NCBI GenBank assembly: GCA_009917545.1
Contig: QZDW01000003.1
Coordinates: 1 to 64,000, forward strand
Direction: 5' to 3'
DNA: 64,000 bases
Origin: a bacterium 1XD42-76
GTDB taxonomy: Bacteria > Bacillota > Clostridia > Lachnospirales > Lachnospiraceae
Shown: positions 53,996 to 61,024 of the stretch, piece after piece
Position numbering within the stretch: the first letter of the stretch is position 1
Layout of the letters: the number at the start of each line of letters is the position of its first letter
The notes under the pieces: generated by a model
What the model was told of the DNA's origin: nothing
Databases searched by the model: none
The model's input: only the letters and a program-made list of their open reading frames with translations
Made by a program: the position numbers and the translations under genes

Positions 53996-55318
53996 ATGGA
54001 ACGTAGGAGACAAAAAAGAGGACTGAAAAAGATCGCAGCCATCTGTCTGGCAGGGGCAGCAGTCCTTTTACTGGCTGCCTGCAGCGGTGGAAAAAATGAG
54101 GACCAGGGCATTATCATATCGGACAGTGGAAAACGGATGATTGTGAATCTGTTCGGACCGATGGAAAAAAGCAATCCGGATGCCCGGAATATTGCAAGAA
54201 GTGCGTTTGACCGGACTGTGATGATGGCGGAAGAAAAGCTTGGCCTGACAGTGGAATACAGGACCTATACAGCTGAGAACTATCAGGATAAGACGTATGA
54301 TGATGTGACACTGGATCGTGCGCGCAATAATATGGATGATCTCTATCTGCTTAATCCGGATACGATTCAGAAGCTGGGGGAAGAGGGAAGACTTCTGGAC
54401 TTATCGGATCTGGACTGTGCTAAGAACCTGAGAGAGACTGTGAAAATAGCAAACTGCGTTGATGGTAAGTTGGTGGCGATTCCCCAGGAGGTCGTGGCAC
54501 ATGGCCTGTTTGTCAATAAAACCCTGTTTGATCAATACGACCTCTCTCTTCCGGAGACGCCTGAGGATTTGCTGGAATGCTGCCGGGTATTGAAAGAGAA
54601 CGGCATCGAGACGCCAATTGGCGCCAACCGCTGGTGGCTGGAGAATTTCGTCTTTGCCCAGGCATACGCGGATCTGTATAATGGGGGGAATACGGCCGCA
54701 GAGATTGAGGCGCTCAATCAGGGAGAGAGCCGGTACAGCGACTATATGCGTCCCGGATTTGAATTTTTGCAGCAGCTGATCGACCTCGGATACATTGATG
54801 CAGAGGCTGCTTACACTTATGAGGCAATCGAAGGGGAGGGCCCGGATTTTCTGGCTCAGAAAACGCCGATTGTAATGGCATATTGGAGTGCTGCCAATGC
54901 GGATACGGCTTATGGGAAACCGGACTTTGAGCTGCAGGTGATCGGATTTCCCAGCAGCCGCGGTCAGATGCCGGTCGTATCTATGACAGGGTACGCCATT
55001 GGAGCCGAGGCAGAGCATCTGGAGGATACAAAGAAGGTGCTGGAGATTATACTTTCTGACGAGGCACTTTTGCTCTATGCAGAGACGAATCATGTAATCT
55101 CACCGTCAAAGAATGTGGAGGTGGAATGTATCCCTGCCTTAAAGCCCTTAAATGACAGGCTCCATGAGAATGTCTATGTTCTTGGTTCCAATGCAGGAAT
55201 GAAGGTGGAGCAGTGGGGAAATACCTGCCTGATTGTGCGAAAGCTTCTGAACGGCGCCACTGTAGATGAGTGTATGGCAGAATTTGACAGGCTGCAGGAA
55301 GAATCCTTAAAAGAATAA
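53996..55318 (+). CDS. Extracellular solute-binding lipoprotein paired with a kinase
   Basis: 440 residues. Signal peptide with lipobox LLLAACSGG (Cys about 29). The mature part resembles family-1 (sugar-type) solute-binding proteins: NMDDLYLLNPDTIQKLGEEG, VAIPQEVVAHGLFVNKTLFDQ, PIGANRWWLENFVFAQAYADLYNGG. No permease or ATPase is nearby. Only three bases separate it from the kinase gene, so the two are co-transcribed and probably co-translated. Inferred to bind the ligand outside and dock to the kinase sensor domain. Confidence 0.9.
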   Translation: MERRRQKRGLKKIAAICLAGAAVLLLAACSGGKNEDQGIIISDSGKRMIVNLFGPMEKSNPDARNIARSAFDRTVMMAEEKLGLTVEYRTYTAENYQDKTYDDVTLDRARNNMDDLYLLNPDTIQKLGEEGRLLDLSDLDCAKNLRETVKIANCVDGKLVAIPQEVVAHGLFVNKTLFDQYDLSLPETPEDLLECCRVLKENGIETPIGANRWWLENFVFAQAYADLYNGGNTAAEIEALNQGESRYSDYMRPGFEFLQQLIDLGYIDAEAAYTYEAIEGEGPDFLAQKTPIVMAYWSAANADTAYGKPDFELQVIGFPSSRGQMPVVSMTGYAIGAEAEHLEDTKKVLEIILSDEALLLYAETNHVISPSKNVEVECIPALKPLNDRLHENVYVLGSNAGMKVEQWGNTCLIVRKLLNGATVDECMAEFDRLQEESLKE

Positions 55319-55375
55319 GAGACGGCAGCCTGCTTGAAAAGCAGGACTCAAATGCCGCGTATAGTCTGGAGAAAG

Positions 55376-55426
55376 AATCCCACAGGAAGCGCAGGTGTTC
55401 TGGCATCTGCTTCCTGTGGGATTTTT
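55376..55426 (+). terminator. Strong terminator of the kinase-lipoprotein operon
   Basis: Perfect 15-bp arms (55376-55390, AATCCCACAGGAAGC, and 55409-55423) with TTTTT. Confidence 0.92.
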
Positions 55427-55530
55427 GCGGGCCTGTTTTGTCTGTGGCTCCCCCGATTCCCGCATGCTCGCGTATTCTATGTACCTGTTTTGATCTGGTC
55501 GCCGTATATGCAGACAGGTATGATTCGCCG

Positions 55531-55974
55531 CTATTTTTCCGCCTTGGACAGGGCGGTGCGGATGGCGCTCATGAGGGCTGTCGAGGTGTACTGGGAGCCG
55601 GAAGGGTATTCGATTCCCTGTAATGACTGGGAGGATATGATCTGCTCAGCCAGAGAGTCCATCGAAGGCTGCATGAGAGGATACATGGCGGCCACGGTAT
55701 CGCTCAGGGGAACGAGTGTGATAGAATTGATGCGGTCGGCATCCACAGCCACTTCTACGTTTACATTCTGACTTCCGAGTACGATCGAGGCCGAATAGAG
55801 CCCCGGTGTGTAGGTCGCGGCTGCTTCCGGAGCTGTTTCTGTCTCCTTTTTCCCGTCCTCTGGCCGGAACATAAACAGAAACAGGAGAATGAGCAGAATG
55901 GCAAAGCCGATAAAGATCGCGGTATAGATAATCTCTTTCATTCGCAGGACGATAATTCTCGTTTTGGAACTCAT
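55531..55974 (-). CDS. Membrane-anchored FMN-binding-domain-like protein
   Basis: 147 residues. Membrane anchor at about residues 14-36 (IIYTAIFIGFAILLILLFLF), an acidic linker, then a domain of about 90 residues resembling FMN_bind: YTPGLYSASIVLGSQNVNVEV, IISSQSLQGIEYPSGSQYTS and ALMSAIRTAL echo the usual DG-Y-G and SGATYTS-LI-AV pattern. The flavinylated Ser/Thr motif is altered (SGSQYTS for SGATYTS), so covalent FMN is uncertain. AAGGAG precedes ATG 55974. No partner gene is evident. Confidence 0.6.
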   Translation of the reverse strand: MSSKTRIIVLRMKEIIYTAIFIGFAILLILLFLFMFRPEDGKKETETAPEAAATYTPGLYSASIVLGSQNVNVEVAVDADRINSITLVPLSDTVAAMYPLMQPSMDSLAEQIISSQSLQGIEYPSGSQYTSTALMSAIRTALSKAEK

Positions 55975-56129
55975 GGTTTGCTCCTTGGGATAAAGTTTTT
56001 GTATAGTTTATGAAAATTGAAATACAGATATTCCAAGTTGAAGAAAGGTGTGCTAAACTATTAGCAAAGAACATAAGAAAGGGAACCGGGATGTTTCCTG
56101 TTATGTAAAACGATGGAGGGATGATGGGT

Positions 56130-57428
56130 ATGAACCAGAAAAACAACTTGCTGCGGCCGGTAAATTATGAAAAGGTCAAAAAGGGGTCTGTTGCAGGAAT
56201 CGTTGCCTGTGTGATATGGATGATTTTGGGACTTTTGTTCCTGGCTGTGGCAGCATTCTATTTTATTGACGCCAAGATGGAAGAAGGAAAAAGCCAGAGC
56301 CAGACCGAGGAATTTGACCCGTATCAGAGATATTCTCTGGAGAATTCGTGGAAAACGGTAAGTGTGATCGGCATTTCCTATGAATTTGCTGAGGATTTTA
56401 AGGGCGCTAATAAATATTATATGGCATTTACCGAAAGCGGAGATTTTGTGATCGTTAAGAGAAAAGGGGATTTGCCGGAGGAATATCAGCCGCTTCTTGA
56501 TTATATGTTCAGCGACGATTCCAGTATGCCGGAAGCGATGGAACTCCGGGGTGTATCTGTACCGATTGATGACGACATAAGGGAATATGCGATCGAGGCC
56601 CTGAATGAGCTGTTTGGCGAGGAATATGTCACAGAAGAGATTTTTGATACCTATGTGGGACAGAATTTCCTTGATATGACGAAAAAGCCAGCCGGAAATG
56701 CAGACTATGGGGTTGTGCTCCCAATGTTTGTCATGGGCGCCTTTTTCTGTGTTGGGGCTTTGCTTTGTCTGGTTATGTTTGCCAAGCGCAGGAATCATGC
56801 TATCGCAGAAATCAATAAGGAGAAGGAGCGCATGCTTCAGGCTCAGATGTACCGGAACGAGGAGTCGGAGGCCGGGGAAGAATATGCGGCTGCGACGGTG
56901 ATTGCCGGGGATTTCAAACACTTCCAGGGGACATCACAGCCGGATACCGATACGCTGGAAGGGCTGATAAAGGAAAATGCACCCCAAAAGGCAAATTTCT
57001 TCCTGGGACTGATCGGGGCCCTCGCCGGATCGCTTCTAGGCGCGGCGCTGTGGATTGCCATCGGATTTACCGGCTTTATCGCCGGAATCGCCGGCTTTGC
57101 CATGTTAAAATTTGCGCTGATCGGTTACCAGAAGCTTGGCGGCAGGCTCGATAAAAAAGGAGCCGTGCTCTGTCTCCTCATCGCAGCAGCCATGATACCG
57201 ACAGCCAATGTGCTGGAGTGTGTCATTGCCTTCTGCCGGGTATTCTTTGAATACGATGCGGGGGTTGATACAATTCAGTATGTAGTCATGAATTTCGGCG
57301 AGCTGATGACAGACTCGGAGATGTGGCCTGATTTCTGGAAAAACCTTGTTATCGGATATGGACTGTCGATCTGGGCGAGCTACGGTCTGATCGGCTCTAT
57401 TTTAAGCTATAAGGAACCGGAAAGATAA
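56130..57428 (+). CDS. Multi-pass membrane protein of unknown function
   Basis: 432 residues. Hydrophobic segments at about 25-48 (GIVACVIWMILGLLFLAVAAFYF), 193-217, and a cluster in the C-terminal third (FLGLIGALAGSLLGAALWIA, GFIAGIAGFAMLKFALIGY, AVLCLLIAAAMIPTA, LVIGYGLSIWASYGLIG). Residues 60-185 are a soluble outer domain with no recognised motif. ATGs at 56121 and 56124 sit right against GGAGGG, so 56130 is preferred. Similar C-terminal halves occur in undescribed Firmicute membrane proteins. It is divergent from the FMN-binding-like gene. Confidence 0.7.
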   Translation: MNQKNNLLRPVNYEKVKKGSVAGIVACVIWMILGLLFLAVAAFYFIDAKMEEGKSQSQTEEFDPYQRYSLENSWKTVSVIGISYEFAEDFKGANKYYMAFTESGDFVIVKRKGDLPEEYQPLLDYMFSDDSSMPEAMELRGVSVPIDDDIREYAIEALNELFGEEYVTEEIFDTYVGQNFLDMTKKPAGNADYGVVLPMFVMGAFFCVGALLCLVMFAKRRNHAIAEINKEKERMLQAQMYRNEESEAGEEYAAATVIAGDFKHFQGTSQPDTDTLEGLIKENAPQKANFFLGLIGALAGSLLGAALWIAIGFTGFIAGIAGFAMLKFALIGYQKLGGRLDKKGAVLCLLIAAAMIPTANVLECVIAFCRVFFEYDAGVDTIQYVVMNFGELMTDSEMWPDFWKNLVIGYGLSIWASYGLIGSILSYKEPER

Positions 57429-57540
57429 CCTGGCCTGCACAGCAGTTGTGCAGGCTGCAAGGAGATTGTGGTTCATAACGGAACAGGAAGCCGTGAAAGA
57501 ACGGATAACAATCCCGGCATTGATATATAAAGGAGGCAAT

Positions 57541-60500
57541 ATGTCGCTTGTGCTTGTAACCGGCGGTTCAGGCTGCGGGAAAACGGAATACATATACAGA
57601 AAGCTGATTGAGCAGTCTGTGGCAGAGCCTGACGGACATTTTTTCCTGATCGTACCGGAGCAGGCCACCATGCAGGCGCAAAAGGAGATCGTGCGCCTGC
57701 ACCCGCGCCAGGGTACGATGAACCTTGACATTGTGAGCTTTGAGCGCCTGGCATACCGGATCTTTTCCGAGCTGTCGCTTCCCCAGCCGGAGATACTCGA
57801 CGATACAGGGAAAACGATGGTACTGAGACGGCTGGCAGGGGAGCGGAAGGAAGAGCTGATTTTGTTTGCCCCGCATTTAAACCGTGCCGGGTTTATTGAT
57901 GAGATCAAATCCATGTTGTCCGAGTTTTACCAGTACGGGGTAACGCCGGACCTCTTAAAGGAAAAGCTTCACGCGGACGGGGTGAGCCGTCTGCTGGAGA
58001 GAAAGTTAGAGGACATGGGGATCCTTTACCGCGCCTTTCAGGATTTCATAAAAGAGCGTTATATTACAATGGAAGAGCTTCTGGACAGGCTGTGCGCTGT
58101 GGCCGCCCGCTCAAGGCTCCTTAACGGGAGCGTGGTCGTGCTCGACGGATATACCGGCTTTACCCCGGTCCAGTACCGGCTGGTCTCACTCATTTTGAGG
58201 ATCTGCCGGCGCGTGTATGTGACTGTGACGGTGCCGTCGGGGGCAGAGCTCTATGGGCCGGGAAATGAGTCGGATCTATTTGACATGAGCCGTAAGCTGG
58301 CTGGCCGGCTTGCGGCTCTTTCAAAGGAGCTGGGAGTGCTAAAGGAACCGGATATTGAACTGTCCGCCCGCCCGTTCCCGCGCTTTCAGGAAAGCCCTGC
58401 CCTTGGTGCGCTCGAGCAGACGCTGTTTCGCTATCCCTGCCGTCCGTATCCGGGAAAGACAGAGGAGATCCGCCTGGTGCAGGCGAAACATCCCCGGGAT
58501 GAGGTGAACTTTGTCATAAACCAGATTGAGCTGCTTGTCAAGAGAGACGGTCTGCGCTACCGTGAAATCGCCCTTGTCTGCGGGGATTTGCCGGGGTATT
58601 CGCGCGAGCTTCTGCACCAGTTTGAGGAGAACGGGATCCCACTCTTTGTTGATGAGAAGAGGGATGTGTCCGGCAATCCTCTGATTCGGCTTATCAAGAG
58701 CGCCCTGGAGCTTCTCTGGAAAGGCTTTGATTATGAAAGTATGTTCCGCTATCTGAGGACAGGGCTGGTGACTGAGGAGCGGGAGCAGACCGACCGGCTG
58801 GAACAGTATGTACGGGCAATGGGGATCCGCGGTTTTAAGCGGTGGAGCGGTAGCTGGGATCAGGTATGTGAGGCGTACCGCTCCTTTCACCTGATGGAGC
58901 TCGATACCTTCCGGCAGACGATCATGGGGCCGCTTACCGCCTTTAAGGAAAAGGCGGGAGAACGGGGGGCGTCTGTCAGCGTCATTACAGAGGGGCTCAC
59001 AGAGCTTCTTCGTGCGCTCGGGGTAGAGGAAAAGCTGGCCAGGAAGAGTGATACGTTCCGGCAGGCCGGCATGCATCAGGAGGCGAGGGAGTATGAAGAG
59101 ATCTACAATCTCGTTATGGAGTTGTTCGGGCGGCTTTGCGAGCTTTTGGGGGAGGAAGCCGTCTCCAAGCGGGAATATACCGAGATCGTAAGCGCCGGCT
59201 TTGGCGAGCTGTCTGTGGGAATGATTCCGGCCGGAGCGGACCGTGTGGTGGCAGGAGATTTAAAGCGGACGCGGCTTGACAAGGTAAAGGCACTGTTTTT
59301 CCTTGGAGTGAACGAGGGTGTGGTTCCAGCGGATACGGGAAAAGGCGGTATCCTCACAGAACAGGAACGCGAGGTGCTAAAGCGGAATGATCTGGAGCTG
59401 GCGCCCACGGCCAGGGAAGAAGGGTTCATGCAGAGGTTTTATCTGTACCGGATGCTTACGAAGCCAGAGAAACGTTTGACACTCTCCTTTTCCGCCTTAT
59501 CAGCAGAGGGGAAGACCATGCGGCCTTCGAGTATCATCGGTCATATCAGAAAGCGCTTTCCGGGGCTTTCTGTGTTTTCGTCCGGAGAGCTTAAGGAGGC
59601 AGAGGCCGGGATCTGCCCGGCCAGACAGGCTGTCATTGAATGGCTGCAGAAACCGGAAGATTTACAGAGGAATCCCTTTGCAGCCAGCCTCTACAGGTGG
59701 CTTAGCAGGGAAGGCGGACAGAGTGAGAGAATGGAGCAGCTGGCGGCAGCCTGTTCCTATGCCTGCAAACATCAGGGGATCGGCCGTGAAGCGGCGAGAG
59801 AGCTCTATGGAAATCTTCTAAATGGCAGCGTTACCAGAATGGAGGGCTATGCCGCCTGCGCCTACGCCCATTTCCTGACATATGGGCTGGAGCTTAAGAG
59901 GCAGCGGGAATATGAGCTGGATTTTGCTGATATGGGCAATCTGTTCCACAGCTCCATTGATCTGTTCTTCACAAAGGTCCGGGAGCAGGGGAAGGATTTT
60001 GCCGCTTTGACAACCAGGGAACGCCAGAGTCTGGTAAAGTCGTGCGTGGCCGATGTTTCTGCAGGATATCGGAATACGATTATGAAAAGTTCGGCGCGCA
60101 ACGCCTATCTGGAGCGCAAGGTGGAGCGCATTGTGGACAGGACGGTGCGGGCGCTCCTCTACCAGCTCGGGCAGGGAGATTTTGAGCCCGAGGCCTTTGA
60201 GGTAGACGTGAGCACAAGAATCGCTTTAAGAGACGGGGCCGCCTTAAACTTAAGAGGGCGGATTGACCGCCTCGATGTGTTAGAAGATGAAGATCATGTC
60301 TATGTAAAGATCATGGATTACAAGTCAGGAAGCACCTCCTTTGACCTGGCGCTCCTCTACCACGGCTTACAGCTCCAGCTGGTGGTCTATATGGATGCGG
60401 CCATGCGCATGGAGGAGAAAAAACGCCCTGGAAAGGAAGCGGTCCCGGCGGGAATGTTTTATTACCATATTGACGATCCCGTTCTGGAGCGGAAGGATGA

Positions 60501-61011
60501 TATGCAGCCAGAGGAGATCGAGGCCGGGATCCTTAAGAAGCTGCGCATGAACGGGCTGGTAAACAGTAATCTTGAGGTCATCCGTCATCTGGACCGGGAG
60601 ATCGAGACGGAATCCGACGTCATTCCGGTGGCAGTAAAGAACGGAATAATTCAGGAGGCAAAGTCCTCTGTGGCAGGCACGGCGCGCTTTGTCGGCCTGT
60701 CCGGGTTCGTAAGAGGGAAATTGAAGGATATGGGGGAAGAGATTCTGGACGGGAATACATCGGTCAACCCCTATAAACAGGGCCAGAGGACGGCCTGCGA
60801 CTACTGCCCCTATCACAGCGTGTGCGGGTTTGACCTCAAAACGGGCGGCTACAGCTTCCGGAGGCTTGCATCCATGAAGCCGGAGGAGGTCTGGGAGAAG
60901 ATTGAAGAAACGAAAGAGGACGAAAACGCGGCATCCATGTCCGCAGGCGCGGGGAGTATGACGGGAGCCGAAGGAAAAGGAGAGAGAACAGGGACAATGC
61001 AGGAGGAATAG
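57541..61011 (+). CDS. addB: AddAB helicase-nuclease subunit AddB
   Basis: 1156 residues. AddAB resects double-strand breaks up to a Chi-like site. The Walker A GGSGCGKTEY lies near residue 8. An iron-sulfur cluster pins the nuclease domain, with cysteines in YAACAYAHF near 770 and CDYCPYHSVCGFD near 1086 (C-x2-C-x5-C). The nuclease motif region GRIDRLDVLEDED and VKIMDYKSGS, giving D and DYK, is near 900. AAAGGAGGC precedes ATG 57541; the longer upstream frame has no ribosome site. addA begins 13 bases after its stop. Confidence 0.95.
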   Translation: MSLVLVTGGSGCGKTEYIYRKLIEQSVAEPDGHFFLIVPEQATMQAQKEIVRLHPRQGTMNLDIVSFERLAYRIFSELSLPQPEILDDTGKTMVLRRLAGERKEELILFAPHLNRAGFIDEIKSMLSEFYQYGVTPDLLKEKLHADGVSRLLERKLEDMGILYRAFQDFIKERYITMEELLDRLCAVAARSRLLNGSVVVLDGYTGFTPVQYRLVSLILRICRRVYVTVTVPSGAELYGPGNESDLFDMSRKLAGRLAALSKELGVLKEPDIELSARPFPRFQESPALGALEQTLFRYPCRPYPGKTEEIRLVQAKHPRDEVNFVINQIELLVKRDGLRYREIALVCGDLPGYSRELLHQFEENGIPLFVDEKRDVSGNPLIRLIKSALELLWKGFDYESMFRYLRTGLVTEEREQTDRLEQYVRAMGIRGFKRWSGSWDQVCEAYRSFHLMELDTFRQTIMGPLTAFKEKAGERGASVSVITEGLTELLRALGVEEKLARKSDTFRQAGMHQEAREYEEIYNLVMELFGRLCELLGEEAVSKREYTEIVSAGFGELSVGMIPAGADRVVAGDLKRTRLDKVKALFFLGVNEGVVPADTGKGGILTEQEREVLKRNDLELAPTAREEGFMQRFYLYRMLTKPEKRLTLSFSALSAEGKTMRPSSIIGHIRKRFPGLSVFSSGELKEAEAGICPARQAVIEWLQKPEDLQRNPFAASLYRWLSREGGQSERMEQLAAACSYACKHQGIGREAARELYGNLLNGSVTRMEGYAACAYAHFLTYGLELKRQREYELDFADMGNLFHSSIDLFFTKVREQGKDFAALTTRERQSLVKSCVADVSAGYRNTIMKSSARNAYLERKVERIVDRTVRALLYQLGQGDFEPEAFEVDVSTRIALRDGAALNLRGRIDRLDVLEDEDHVYVKIMDYKSGSTSFDLALLYHGLQLQLVVYMDAAMRMEEKKRPGKEAVPAGMFYYHIDDPVLERKDDMQPEEIEAGILKKLRMNGLVNSNLEVIRHLDREIETESDVIPVAVKNGIIQEAKSSVAGTARFVGLSGFVRGKLKDMGEEILDGNTSVNPYKQGQRTACDYCPYHSVCGFDLKTGGYSFRRLASMKPEEVWEKIEETKEDENAASMSAGAGSMTGAEGKGERTGTMQEE

Positions 61012-61024
61012 GGAGGCGGAAAGA

